Of a stretch of 64,000 nt of DNA, positions 9,210 through 17,939 are shown piece after piece (positions within the stretch are counted from its first letter, which is position 1; each line of letters starts with the position of its first letter). The notes under the pieces are model-generated. The model was not told the DNA's origin, ran no database searches, and saw only the letters and a program-made list of their open reading frames with translations. Both the position numbers and the translations under genes were made by a program. Source of the stretch: Paracoccus sp. N5 (GTDB lineage: Bacteria > Pseudomonadota > Alphaproteobacteria > Rhodobacterales > Rhodobacteraceae); NCBI RefSeq assembly GCF_000371965.1, contig NZ_AQUO01000002.1, positions 512,001 through 576,000 on the forward strand, given 5' to 3'.

Positions 9210-11916
9210 CTGCGCCTCCTTGCGGTCGGTATTCGGTCACGCGCCCGCCGCCCAGCCTGCCGCCCAGCCGGAAACCGCCGCCGGCAAGATTGCCGGGCTG
9301 CGGACGGTCGCCGGGCGGCGCGTCGGGGTCGCAGGTGCAGGGTCTGCTCCGGCCGGGGCCGGGAATGACGATGGAGCCGACGGTCGCGCCCATGCCGATG
9401 CGCGGGGCGCTGTCGCCGCCAATCGCAAGCGTGTATTCGGTATGCGCGGGCTTCATGTCGTCGATGATCTTGCGCACCGCCGACAGCTCGGTCCGGCGGT
9501 CCGCCCGCCCGGGCAGGGTGACGCTGACCGAAAAGCGGTGCGCCAGCGGCGCGGCTGCGACCACGCCCAGCGGTGCCACCCCCAGCGCGCCGCGCGCGCC
9601 CAGTTGGATCGGCTCGGGCGGGCGGTTGCGGAACGCCTCGACGATGCCAACGGCGCTGCCGGTATAGATCTCCAGGTAGCGGCGCAGCGCGGCGGGCGTG
9701 CCGCGGCCGGCCTGAAGGCTTGCGCCCTCGATGACCAGCCGGCGGCGGCGCTCGATGGGCCAGGAGGGGTCGAAGGCCAGGTCGAGCCAGCCCGCGACGA
9801 AGGCCAGCCAGTCGGCATCGGCGGCGCGCGGGTTCAGCAGGCGCGAGAGGCTTTCGAAGGCGGCCTCGGCCTCGGTGAACTGGTCCTCGAAGAGCGACAG
9901 GAACCGCTCCAGGAAATTGCCGCCGGGCGGTTCGGCCTGCGCGTCGCGTTGGGCGAAAAGCGGCGGCAGCCAGGCCAGCAGGCTGTAGCGCGGCGCGCTG
10001 ATGCGCAGCGCGCGGATCACCGGCGTCGCGGTCGCCACGGTCGGCGGACCGACCCGGCCCGGTGGCGGCAACCCGCGGCCGGTCATCCGCAGGCGCAGCC
10101 ACAGGTAGCGGCCGCGATCCGTCGCCGCCGGTTCGTGGAAAAGCGCGTTGGTCCAGTTGGCCGCGGTGACATTGCCCTCCAGCGGCCCGGACAGGAACAG
10201 CGTGCCGGTCGCGGCATCGGCCCAGGCGGCGGCGGCGGTCGCCGCGCCATCCTCCGAAATGACCGAGACCGTCGCGCCCGGCGGCAGCGGCCCGCCGATG
10301 GGCAGGGCTTCGCGCAGCACCAGCCGGCCGGGCGTGGCCGCAAGGCTGACGGTCGCGGTCGAAAAATCGCCGGCGACGGGCGCGGTCAGGGTGACCTGCA
10401 CATCCTCGTCCAGCGGCTCGACCAGCTCGATCCGGGCCCGGCCCTCGCCATCCCTTGCCTCGATGACATCGCCGGCGCCGAGGACGGCGGCAAGCGCGGG
10501 CGGAAGCGCCAGCGTGCCGGGCTTGCCGTCGGTGCGCGACGGCAGCAGGGCGGGCGCGGCGGGAGACAGGAACGACAGGTCGAGCGGGCCGTAGGGCAGG
10601 GCGAGGCCGTCCCGCTCGATCAGCGCCAGCGACGGCGGCGCGGCGAGCAGGGCGGCGTTGCCGGTCGCGGCCGCGGTCCAGGTGGCGGCGGCGACGGCGG
10701 CGACCTCGGCGATGGCCTCGCCGCCGGCCGGAGTGGTCAGGCGCAGCCTGTCGCCGGCGCGCAGCCGGGCCGCCGCGGCGCGCGGCAGGCTCAGCGTGGC
10801 GGCATTCACCGGCCCGCTGCCCGCGAGGCTGGCGATCACCGGCAGGTCGCGGACCATGCGCCCCAGCCGCCAGAGGGACCAGAGTGTCCGGTCCGAAAGC
10901 ACCAGCCGGTCCAGCGCCTTGCCGCGCGCATCGGCCAGCGCGCGCGGCATCGGGATCGGCCGTTCGGGCGCCCAGGCGCGCAAGGGCGTCTCGGATTCAT
11001 TCGCGGCAAAGGTCTGGACCTCGATCGCGCAGCCGGGCGGGGTGTCGGCGTCGATCTCGATCCGGTGCCAGGCAAGGTCGTAGATGCCGCCGTCGATCGG
11101 CCCGAGGATCAGCTCGGCCTCGGCCATGGTCCGGCGCGGGGTGGGGGACCAGCCGGCGGGCAAACCGGCCTCGTCGAACCAGCCGAGCGCCGGCAGCGCG
11201 GCGCCGTCGCGGGTCATGTGCCAGAGCATCGGGCGCAAGGGATCGAAGACGGCCAGCGTGCCGTCGGCCAGCACCGTCACCGCCAGCGGCCGCGGCGGCG
11301 GCTCGGCGGGCCAGGGCGTGTTCGTGGTCGGGTCCAGCGTGGCGAGCTCCAGCACGCCGCAGGGCTGGAAGCGCCGGGAAAAGACGTGGATCATCCTTGT
11401 CCCGGCGTCCGAGACGTAAATGCTGCTGTCCGGCGCGATGGCGGCAATGGTCGGAAGCCGCAGCCCGGCGTCCAGGATCGCGACGACCGCGCCCGAGGCC
11501 GGGTCGATCACCTGCACCCGCGCATTGCCGGGATCGGCGACATAAAGCCACCCGCGCGCGTCGAAGGCGAGGCCGGCCGGGGTGCGGAAGCGGCCGGACG
11601 ATGTGCCCTCGCCGCCAAAGCCGGGGGGCAGGCCGAAGTCATCGTCGCAGGGCCCCTTGCGCAGAACCCGCCCGCTCGCCGGGTCCGAGCGGTAGAGGGC
11701 CCCGTCCGGCCCCGCGACCGGCGCAAGCGGCAACCAGTCGGCGGCGAGTTCCGGCCGTGCCAGCGGTGCCAGCGCCAGACCGCCGCGCGCCGGATCCCAG
11801 GCCGCGCCCCGGCCCTGGGCCGCCGCCCAGTCCTGCGGATAGCGCAGCATGGCCCAGAAACTGCCGTTCGGATCGAGGCCGGGGCGCAGGCGGCGGGCAA
11901 GAGGGGATGCGGTCAT
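9193..11916 (-). CDS. NHL-repeat / phage tail protein I-like baseplate protein
   Basis: A 907-residue protein starting at an ATG at 11916 that overlaps the gpJ-like gene's stop by ATGA. Residues ~80-190 contain NHL-type propeller motifs (FRTPAGLAFDARGWLYVAD, then a matching SSIYVSDAG repeat). A long middle section holds several short beta repeats built on A/G-G-D-x-I/L motifs. Residues ~700-800 match the P2 tail protein I-like domain found in contractile systems (a FLSLFEDQFTEAE helix, then DWLAFVAGWLDL, then RRLVIEGASL with a GT-P-A-A-L-R-R-YLE helix). GpI works with gpJ to build the wedge around the hub. The propeller plus gpI fusion is larger than ordinary gpI and may add a surface-contact module. 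Confidence 0.75.
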   Translation of the reverse strand: MTASPLARRLRPGLDPNGSFWAMLRYPQDWAAAQGRGAAWDPARGGLALAPLARPELAADWLPLAPVAGPDGALYRSDPASGRVLRKGPCDDDFGLPPGFGGEGTSSGRFRTPAGLAFDARGWLYVADPGNARVQVIDPASGAVVAILDAGLRLPTIAAIAPDSSIYVSDAGTRMIHVFSRRFQPCGVLELATLDPTTNTPWPAEPPPRPLAVTVLADGTLAVFDPLRPMLWHMTRDGAALPALGWFDEAGLPAGWSPTPRRTMAEAELILGPIDGGIYDLAWHRIEIDADTPPGCAIEVQTFAANESETPLRAWAPERPIPMPRALADARGKALDRLVLSDRTLWSLWRLGRMVRDLPVIASLAGSGPVNAATLSLPRAAAARLRAGDRLRLTTPAGGEAIAEVAAVAAATWTAAATGNAALLAAPPSLALIERDGLALPYGPLDLSFLSPAAPALLPSRTDGKPGTLALPPALAAVLGAGDVIEARDGEGRARIELVEPLDEDVQVTLTAPVAGDFSTATVSLAATPGRLVLREALPIGGPLPPGATVSVISEDGAATAAAAWADAATGTLFLSGPLEGNVTAANWTNALFHEPAATDRGRYLWLRLRMTGRGLPPPGRVGPPTVATATPVIRALRISAPRYSLLAWLPPLFAQRDAQAEPPGGNFLERFLSLFEDQFTEAEAAFESLSRLLNPRAADADWLAFVAGWLDLAFDPSWPIERRRRLVIEGASLQAGRGTPAALRRYLEIYTGSAVGIVEAFRNRPPEPIQLGARGALGVAPLGVVAAAPLAHRFSVSVTLPGRADRRTELSAVRKIIDDMKPAHTEYTLAIGGDSAPRIGMGATVGSIVIPGPGRSRPCTCDPDAPPGDRPQPGNLAGGGFRLGGRLGGGRVTEYRPQGGADVQVA

Positions 11917-14189
11917 GGCGCCCCCACCACGGTGACAAGCAGCCCGTCGGGATCGACGAAGACGCATTCGTCGGGCATCAGCATGATGCGGTCGGTGTCG
12001 GTCTCGACCCCGGGGCGCGGGCAATTGGTGATCCGCACCTTCTGGCGCCGCTCGGCCCGCCAGGACAGCGCCCGCGCGGCGCCCGCGGGCGTGTTGCCGT
12101 CGGCATAGCCGTCCAGCCCCTCGACCCGGGCGATGCCGGGCACCGCCATCACCTCGGCCACCAGGTCGGCGTGATGCAGCCGCGCCCCGAAGGGAAAGCC
12201 GGTCCCGTCCGGTCCCCCGGTCAGGACGTGAAAGCGCCTGCGCAGCCGGTCCATGACGGCCTCGCGCAGCACGGTTTCGGCATAGCCCGGCAGGGCCAGC
12301 ACGGTGATCGCCATGTCGAAAAGCCGGACATATTGCGGCCCGCCGACATGCAGCTCGGTGGTGATCAAGCGCAGCCCGTCGAGATGGGCGGCGATGGCCG
12401 AAAGCTCGCCCTCGGTCGGCATCGGATAGGGGCCAGGCCGGTCGGGGACGGCGATCACGGTCAGGGCGCCGGGCGTCTCGGTCTCGAAGTCGATGCCCGA
12501 GGCGGCCAGCCCGTCGACCTGATGGCCAAGCGGATAGGGCAGGTGGCGCGCGACGACCTCGGCCCGGGCGACATCGACGCCGGGCGATTCCAGCGCCGCC
12601 TCGCGGAAGTCGGCGGCGGTGACGGCGCGGCCGCGGCGGCGAAAGGCGGCGGGGGCGCGGCGCTTGGCTTCCTCGACGGTCTCGGCGGCATGGCCGCCGC
12701 GCGCGGGCGTGACGTTGAAGGCGCTGTCCAGCGCGGGCGGCAGGGCGTCGGGACGCGCCACCGCGCCGGTGTCGACATTGCCGTCCGGCCCGCCGCCGTA
12801 GCGATAGCGCTCCGCCGCCATCACCTCGGTCGCGAAGGGCGGCCGCCCGGCCTGGCCGTCGCCGTAAAGCACCAGACCGGCCTCGGCATCCAGCACATAG
12901 ACCGGGTCGTTCGGCCCGGCCGCGTCGAAATCGGACACCCGCCGCCAGGGCAGGTATTCCGGCGAGCGGTTCGGGTCGCGGCTGACCAGCCGCAGGCTGT
13001 CCGCGTCGAGGTTCTGGTTCGCCAGCGTCATCACCTGCGCCGAAAGCCCGGTGCCGCGGCCCAGCCGCTCACCGATGACGGTTTGCAGGTTCGTCGCCGT
13101 CATGGTGTTGAAGCCCAGCGCGCGGACGCGGACCTTGGGCGGCAGCGCGAAGGTGACGCGGATCCAGCCGCTGACCGGCACCTCGGCCGGCGTGCCGGCG
13201 ACCGGGGTCTTGATCTGGTCGACCAGCGGGTGCGGCATGTCGGCTTCGACATCGACCCAGGCATCGGCGGGGACCGGGCCGATCCGTTCCGGCACGTCGA
13301 AGCGGATCGTGCCCGAGCGGGTCCAGCCGTCGGTGTCGTCCGAGAGGATGGTCAGCGGCTGCCAGCTTCCCGCCGTCTCGCCGATCGCCGGCGGGCGGTA
13401 ATAGTCATAGCGCGCCAGCGGCGGCCCAGCGGAAAATGCATTGGCGATGGTCAGGGGGGTGCCGCCCGCCTTGACCTGCGAATCCGGGTCGGGCTCTTCA
13501 TCGCCGTCCAGTTGCAGATGCAGGCTGGCCCGCGCGCCCAGGAAACCGGCCGAGCGGATCTGGTTGAAGGCGAGGCCCAGGCAAAGCGCGCGATGCGTCT
13601 CTTCCTCGGGCCTGAGGAACAGGCCTACGGGTTGCAGCGGCATGTCCTTCGGCTTGGGCTTCTTGCCGTCCCAGGCCAGCGAGAAACGCTCGTCGACATA
13701 GGCCACCGGGTCGGCGTTCTGGGCGCTGGGGCCGTCGTCGCCGGGGCCGTTGATGTCCAGAAGCTCGTCCCGCACCGTCACCAGCGCGGCCAGCTGCGCC
13801 GGCAGGACATCAAGGTCGCGGTCGGTCTCGAACACCGGGGCCGCGCCGCCCGGGCCCTTGCCGTTGATCCGGCTGCCGGCCGGGACCAGCACGCCCTGCG
13901 CCCCGCCGGGCTTGGCGAGCGTGAAGGCGATGCGGGTCCGCGCGGCCCGAGCCGGGGCCAGGGTCACGCCGACCAGCTTCAGGAACTCGACATAGGTCTT
14001 TTCCGGCACCCGGTTCAGGCGATAGCCCAGCTGTTCGGCGAGATGCGCGAACAGCTGGATCATGGCGATGCCGGGGTCCGAGGCGTTGTGGTCGGTCCAT
14101 TCCGGCGCGACGATGGGGATGCGCTCGCGCAGCATCGGCTCGACACTGGCGAAGGTCAGGTCTGCGACGATGGGAGGGGTCAGCGGCAT
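11913..14189 (-). CDS. Baseplate J-like wedge protein (Afp11/Pvc11 type)
   Basis: The 758-residue product starts with the signature of putative baseplate assembly proteins of contractile systems: an R-x-R-I-P helix, then EWTDHNASDPGIAMIQLFAH and a YRLNRVPEKTY motif within the first 75 residues. A gpJ-like core follows, ending with a RYGGGPDGNV motif near residue 460, an alpha/beta domain with AAETVEEAKRRAP, and a C-terminal domain containing YVRLFDMAITVLALPGYA. GpJ (T4 gp6) forms the wedge ring that contacts the sheath. It lies between the gp25 and gpI genes, the standard wedge order, with three bases to gp25 and a four-base overlap to gpI. Confidence 0.85.
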   Translation of the reverse strand: MPLTPPIVADLTFASVEPMLRERIPIVAPEWTDHNASDPGIAMIQLFAHLAEQLGYRLNRVPEKTYVEFLKLVGVTLAPARAARTRIAFTLAKPGGAQGVLVPAGSRINGKGPGGAAPVFETDRDLDVLPAQLAALVTVRDELLDINGPGDDGPSAQNADPVAYVDERFSLAWDGKKPKPKDMPLQPVGLFLRPEEETHRALCLGLAFNQIRSAGFLGARASLHLQLDGDEEPDPDSQVKAGGTPLTIANAFSAGPPLARYDYYRPPAIGETAGSWQPLTILSDDTDGWTRSGTIRFDVPERIGPVPADAWVDVEADMPHPLVDQIKTPVAGTPAEVPVSGWIRVTFALPPKVRVRALGFNTMTATNLQTVIGERLGRGTGLSAQVMTLANQNLDADSLRLVSRDPNRSPEYLPWRRVSDFDAAGPNDPVYVLDAEAGLVLYGDGQAGRPPFATEVMAAERYRYGGGPDGNVDTGAVARPDALPPALDSAFNVTPARGGHAAETVEEAKRRAPAAFRRRGRAVTAADFREAALESPGVDVARAEVVARHLPYPLGHQVDGLAASGIDFETETPGALTVIAVPDRPGPYPMPTEGELSAIAAHLDGLRLITTELHVGGPQYVRLFDMAITVLALPGYAETVLREAVMDRLRRRFHVLTGGPDGTGFPFGARLHHADLVAEVMAVPGIARVEGLDGYADGNTPAGAARALSWRAERRQKVRITNCPRPGVETDTDRIMLMPDECVFVDPDGLLVTVVGAP

Positions 14190-14192
14190 GGC

Positions 14193-14612
14193 TCAATCCG
14201 CCTCGGTCAGGTAGAAGGGATAGACGAGGTTGAAGAAGGCGTTCGAGCGCCGCACGACATAGTCGATCTCGATCCGCATCAGGTTCGGCTCGTCCTCGGC
14301 GGCGAGCGCCGTCACGCGCTCGACGGTGATGCGCGGTTCCTGGTCGATCAGCGCGCTGCGCACCGCCTCTTCGACCCGGCCGTGAGTGACGGCGCTGTTC
14401 GGGGCGAACAGGAACCGGCGCAACCCGGCGCCGAAGCCGGGCAGCATGACCCGCTCGCCCGGATTGGTGCGCAGGATGATCTCGATGGCCTGTTCGACGT
14501 CCTCCTCGTAGCGGGCATAGCCAAGGCGGCCACCCTCCGGGCGGACGGGGAAGGCCCAGCCGACGCCCAGATGCGGGCAGGGTCCGATCAGCCGGGGGTC
14601 AGCCAGTGCCAT
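14193..14612 (-). CDS. gp25/GPW-like baseplate wedge protein
   Basis: A 139-residue protein of normal gp25 length. It has the family core: GVGWAFPV near residue 16, then a region with I-L-R-T-N-P-G-E-R-V-M-L-P-x-F-G-x-G-L-R-R-F-L-F-x-P-N (residues 46-73), which includes the conserved EPR-like turn, here IDQEPRI near 88. Gp25 anchors the sheath to the wedge in phage T4, and its counterparts in Afp, PVC and type VI systems do the same. It is separated by two or three bases from its neighbours. Confidence 0.9.
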   Translation of the reverse strand: MALADPRLIGPCPHLGVGWAFPVRPEGGRLGYARYEEDVEQAIEIILRTNPGERVMLPGFGAGLRRFLFAPNSAVTHGRVEEAVRSALIDQEPRITVERVTALAAEDEPNLMRIEIDYVVRRSNAFFNLVYPFYLTEAD

Positions 14613-14614
14613 GC

Positions 14615-15004
14615 TCAGCCCCCCACCAGGACCGTGGGCAGGCCGCCCAGCACGACCCCCACGGCATTGCCGTCGTTCTGCCTGGTCTGGTCGAACATGC
14701 GCACGACCTCGGACCCCTCGGCCTTGACCGTGGCCGAATAGGAGACGAACTCGACCTTTTTCCCGACCGTCCCGGAGGTCACCCCGGCCTGGCCGGCGGC
14801 ATCGCCGGTGGTCGAGGCGATCGTGTCGGCCTTGCGCACGACATTGCTGCCGCCGGCCTTGACCTTTGCGGTTCCACCGGCATCGCTGAGCTGGCCGATG
14901 GAGGGATAGGGGATCGGCACCGTCGCCGGGCCGACCTGCGTCTGGCAGACATTCGGAAAGGCGAAGCAGATGCCGCCCTTGGTGGTGGTGATCGGCCGGC
15001 CCAT
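14615..15004 (-). CDS. DUF4150 PAAR-like spike tip protein
   Basis: A 129-residue protein resembling the DUF4150 (PAAR-like) group. Characteristic elements are the start GRPITTTKGGICFAFPNVC, a P-x-P-Y-P-x-I-G motif, and a run of short beta repeats of V-x-V/A-G-G-S-x-V type. PAAR-like proteins form the sharp cone on the gp5/VgrG spike and often carry or tether cargo. The gene directly follows a DUF2169 gene, a pairing often seen in type VI and eCIS loci, where DUF2169 may act as an adaptor for the tip protein. Confidence 0.75.
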   Translation of the reverse strand: MGRPITTTKGGICFAFPNVCQTQVGPATVPIPYPSIGQLSDAGGTAKVKAGGSNVVRKADTIASTTGDAAGQAGVTSGTVGKKVEFVSYSATVKAEGSEVVRMFDQTRQNDGNAVGVVLGGLPTVLVGG

Positions 15005-15005
15005 G

Positions 15006-15902
15006 TCAGCTTACCTCCAGCGTCGCGGTCTCGTAGCGCGCGTCCCAGGGGAAGGTCGCGCGCCAGAGGATCAGGAATTCCTGCGCGCCGCGGTCCATGA
15101 CGACGGTATCGGCACGCGGCGACAGCAGCAGCGGCGGGTCGAGGGCCGCGCCATCCTGCGTGACCGCCAGCACCGGCGCGGCGGGGATCGTGACGACGGT
15201 CACGACGTCGGGTCCGGCCGGGGTGGTGTCGGTGAAGCGCAGCCGGTCGCCGGGCGCAAAACCCTGCTGGCCGGCCAGCGGGCGGCCGTTCAGGAAGGCG
15301 TTGTCATAGCCGGCGGGCAGCTTGAACTGGTCCGCCTTGAACTTGTTCAACTGCCAGGGGTCATTCGTGGCCGCATCGCCCGCCAGCGCCAGGCGCGGCG
15401 GCGTACCGCGCGACAGCCAGCCGAAGTTCAGCGCCGCGGCCGGGCCGAACCCCGCGCCGCGGTCGATCTCGACCGTGCCGAAGGGGGCGGCGACCAGCAC
15501 GGCGTCGATCTCGGCCTCCAGCGCATCGCTCCAGGGCGGCGGCGGCAGGGGCGCGAGGCCGGGATCGTTCACCACCGCGGCAATCGCGGTGATCGCATCG
15601 ACCACCACCACGTCGGGGTCGGGCTTCCAGACCGGAATGTCGGCCTCATAGCGGAACGGGCCGGCGGCCGGCGCGCCGTCATAGGGCTGGTCCTCGGTCG
15701 CCACCTCGCCCGGGTCCAGCGCGGCGCCGGCGAAGGACAGCCTTGCGCGCGCGACGAAGGCGCCGACCTCCTGAAAGGTGGTCGCATCATCCGCCGGATC
15801 GGCCGGATCGCCCGGGACATGCGCGACCTTCTGTCCGACCGGCGCGCGGAAGCCGCGCAGGAACAGATGCGGAAGCGCAGAGTCGGCGGCCTCTATGATC
15901 AT
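15006..15902 (-). CDS. DUF2169-like adaptor protein next to the PAAR-like gene
   Basis: A 298-residue protein that I assign tentatively to the DUF2169 group. It has the region FRYEADIPVWKPDPDVVVVD (about residues 83-102), a version of the family's K-P-x-x-D-V-x-V strand pair, and a later segment with repeated ADQFK and FLNGRPLAGQQGF motifs, as in other members. DUF2169 proteins are found beside DUF4150/PAAR genes and are thought to help load the spike tip or its cargo. It lies one base upstream of the DUF4150 gene. The sequence is more divergent than usual, so the name rests partly on the neighbour. Confidence 0.6.
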   Translation of the reverse strand: MIIEAADSALPHLFLRGFRAPVGQKVAHVPGDPADPADDATTFQEVGAFVARARLSFAGAALDPGEVATEDQPYDGAPAAGPFRYEADIPVWKPDPDVVVVDAITAIAAVVNDPGLAPLPPPPWSDALEAEIDAVLVAAPFGTVEIDRGAGFGPAAALNFGWLSRGTPPRLALAGDAATNDPWQLNKFKADQFKLPAGYDNAFLNGRPLAGQQGFAPGDRLRFTDTTPAGPDVVTVVTIPAAPVLAVTQDGAALDPPLLLSPRADTVVMDRGAQEFLILWRATFPWDARYETATLEVS

Positions 15903-15914
15903 GCGTCGCGTCCT

Positions 15915-16469
15915 TCAGTTGAGGTTAATGACCGCGCCCTTGACGGTCACGCCGGAGGTGTCGATGACGATGCTGTTGGCGTCGTCCAGCTTGATGGTCA
16001 GGCTTTTCGCGGCGTCATCCATCAGGATCTGGATGCCGCCCTTGGTCTTCAGCAGCACCTTGCCCGCGTTCTCGGTATCGTCGAAGGTCAGCTCGTGCCC
16101 GCCGCGCGAGACGATGGTGCGGGTGTTGTTCGACGATGCGGTGTCGGCATCCGGCGGCGGCGGATCCTGCGAGGACCAGAGCGCGCCGAGAATGACCGGA
16201 TAGTCCTCGTCATTGTCGACGAAGCCGACAACGACCTCGTCGCCCTTTTCGAAGGGGAAATAGGCGCCGCGCTCCTTGCCGGCCATGAAGCTGGCCGCCC
16301 GGGCCGGCGCGCTTTTCGAGCGAACGTTGCCGCTGAGCCATTTGAGGATATAGCCCTTGTCGGTAATGTCCTCGACCTCGGCCAGGCGGATGCCGCGGAT
16401 CTGGCCGGTCCGCATCGAGGCGTGGTCGTGCACCGCCGAAAAGATGCTGTGTCGTCCGCCGATGGTCAT
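15915..16469 (-). CDS. gp5/baseplate V-like spike protein (OB fold plus beta-helix)
   Basis: 184 residues. The N-terminal part (about 18-95) has the OB-fold pattern of gp5/VgrG spikes (GQIRGIRLAEVEDI, then YFPFEKGDEVVVGFVDND and PVILGALWS). The C-terminal part consists of short alternating beta strands (VLLKTKGGIQILMDD, then SLTIKLDD and GVTVKG) that would wind into the triangular beta-helix. It covers the gp5 half of a VgrG-like spike; the gp27 half is the next gene upstream, overlapping by four bases. No lysozyme domain is present, as usual in eCIS. Confidence 0.85.
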   Translation of the reverse strand: MTIGGRHSIFSAVHDHASMRTGQIRGIRLAEVEDITDKGYILKWLSGNVRSKSAPARAASFMAGKERGAYFPFEKGDEVVVGFVDNDEDYPVILGALWSSQDPPPPDADTASSNNTRTIVSRGGHELTFDDTENAGKVLLKTKGGIQILMDDAAKSLTIKLDDANSIVIDTSGVTVKGAVINLN

Positions 16470-17737
16470 TGCGAACCTCCCGGATAGCCGGCCGGGTCCA
16501 GCATCCCGGGCCGGCGCAGCGATGTCTTGGTGACGTAGCCCGCGGCATTCAGCGTGTGGACGGTCTGGGTGACGTACCAGATGCCGTCGAATGGCGCGTA
16601 AAGCCCTTTCAGATCGACGTGGATGCCGGGCCGGATCGTGGTCAGGCCCAGGGTCGAGAGTTCCGCCGTCAGGAAGCCGCGGATGCCCTTGCGCATGGCC
16701 GCCGCCGCCGCCAGCCGCGCGCGCTCGCTGTCGAGGTTCTCGACCTTGACGCTGATCGGATTGACCGCGGGCCGGGCGTTGAAGAAATCCTTGCGCGCCT
16801 TGACCGCGTCCATGGGGGCGGCGCCGTCGGGCGCGCCGTGCAGGTCGTTCACGACCAGCGCGCGGTCGGCGTCATAAGAGACGGTTTCGTCGATGGCGCC
16901 GCGGTCGCGCGGCACATTGCCCGAGGCCGTCGCCTGGGTCGGGATGTCCCAGACGCTGAAGGCGGGCTTGAAGTCGATCAGGTCGCGGCCCCAGAGCAGC
17001 GTCACCACGGTGCCCAGCGTGGCCGAGCGGGCGGGCGCGAAATGGAATGCGACCGGGCGCTCGACCGCGCCGGTCTGCTTGATCGGCGTGTCGTCGTTGA
17101 AGGCGACGAAGGCTTCGAAATCCATCCGCTCGGCCAGTTCCGCGATGAACTGCAGCCGGGTCTTGTCGGTCGGCCGGGTCAGCGAGATGGTTTCCGAGAA
17201 GGGCGAATCGGGCAGGGGCGCCATCTTCAGGTCGGGCGCGCCGTCGCCGACCTCGCTTTGCACGATGAAGGTCTCGTGATCCTCCATGTAGATCATCGGC
17301 TCCTGCGGCTTGACCTTCAGAAGGCTCGAGAAATCCTCGCCCTTCAGCGTGACCTGGGCGCCGGCGGCCGAGGGGAAGTTGAAGTCCACGCCGGTGATGC
17401 GGGCCAGGATCATCGGCGTCCAGGGCTCCTGCCCATAGCGATAGTCGACCCGGAAGACCTTGCCGAACGAGACCTCCTTCAGCGCATTGTAGCGCCAGGA
17501 CGGGGCGGCCGGGCGGTTCGGGTTGGCCTTGTCGTTGCGCTGGTTGTTCAGCACGATGTCGGCGACCGCCGTGCCCGATGCGGGCAGCGTCACCACCGAA
17601 CTGACGATGTCGGGCGAGATCGGGTTGCCGTCCACGGTCAGGGGCTCGCCCTTGTCGGTGACGATGCGCACCTGCGGCGCGTGCAGCGCGGTTCCGGGCA
17701 GCTTGCCGTCCAGGATGCGGGGGAAATCGCCGTCCAT
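16466..17737 (-). CDS. gp27/late control D-like hub protein
   Basis: 423 residues resembling phage late control protein D / T4 gp27, the ring that joins tube and spike. Supporting segments are the N-terminal barrel (IVSSVVTLPASGTAVADI), the SFGKVFRVDYRYG strand, the LKGEDFSSLLKVKPQ motif, and a C-terminal domain with RPGIHVDLKGLY followed by FDGIWYVTQTVHTL, which is typical of gpD proteins. The spike OB-fold is encoded separately downstream, so in this system the VgrG-like protein is split in two. ATGA overlap with that gene fits equal production. Confidence 0.8.
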   Translation of the reverse strand: MDGDFPRILDGKLPGTALHAPQVRIVTDKGEPLTVDGNPISPDIVSSVVTLPASGTAVADIVLNNQRNDKANPNRPAAPSWRYNALKEVSFGKVFRVDYRYGQEPWTPMILARITGVDFNFPSAAGAQVTLKGEDFSSLLKVKPQEPMIYMEDHETFIVQSEVGDGAPDLKMAPLPDSPFSETISLTRPTDKTRLQFIAELAERMDFEAFVAFNDDTPIKQTGAVERPVAFHFAPARSATLGTVVTLLWGRDLIDFKPAFSVWDIPTQATASGNVPRDRGAIDETVSYDADRALVVNDLHGAPDGAAPMDAVKARKDFFNARPAVNPISVKVENLDSERARLAAAAAMRKGIRGFLTAELSTLGLTTIRPGIHVDLKGLYAPFDGIWYVTQTVHTLNAAGYVTKTSLRRPGMLDPAGYPGGSQ

Positions 17738-17740
17738 GCC

Positions 17741-17929
17741 TCAGCCCCCCATGATCCGACGCAGGGTGTCGTATTCCTCGACCAGCAGATCGGTGATGAG
17801 CGGCCGCAGGATCTCGCGCAACCGGGCGATGTCGTCGGCGCCGCCATGCTGGCCGGGCGGCGTCGCGGTGATCACCATCGGCTCGAAGGTGATCTCGGTC
17901 ACCATGTTCTCGACGGTCGTCTGGGCCAT
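17741..17929 (-). CDS. Small eCIS protein, Afp6/DUF5908-like
   Basis: Only 62 residues. It begins MAQTTVENMVTEITFEPMVI, followed by a polar segment and an acidic amphipathic helix with IARLREILRPLITDLLVEEY. Afp, PVC and related loci carry a ~60-residue gene (Afp6, DUF5908) between the second tube and the hub genes with the same layout: a beta-strand start and a helical end. Here it lies between the LysM gene and the gp27-like gene. Length and position support the match. Its molecular role is unknown in all systems. Confidence 0.5.
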   Translation of the reverse strand: MAQTTVENMVTEITFEPMVITATPPGQHGGADDIARLREILRPLITDLLVEEYDTLRRIMGG

Positions 17930-17939
17930 CGCATCCTCC

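Noticed and set aside
227..14741. Very long rightward open frames (for example 227-3415, 2821-6939, 9202-12108, 10884-14741) opposite the injection-system genes
   Set aside because: They are arginine/glycine/alanine-rich antisense shadows caused by high GC; the leftward frames have recognisable domains, tight ATGA overlaps and better starts.
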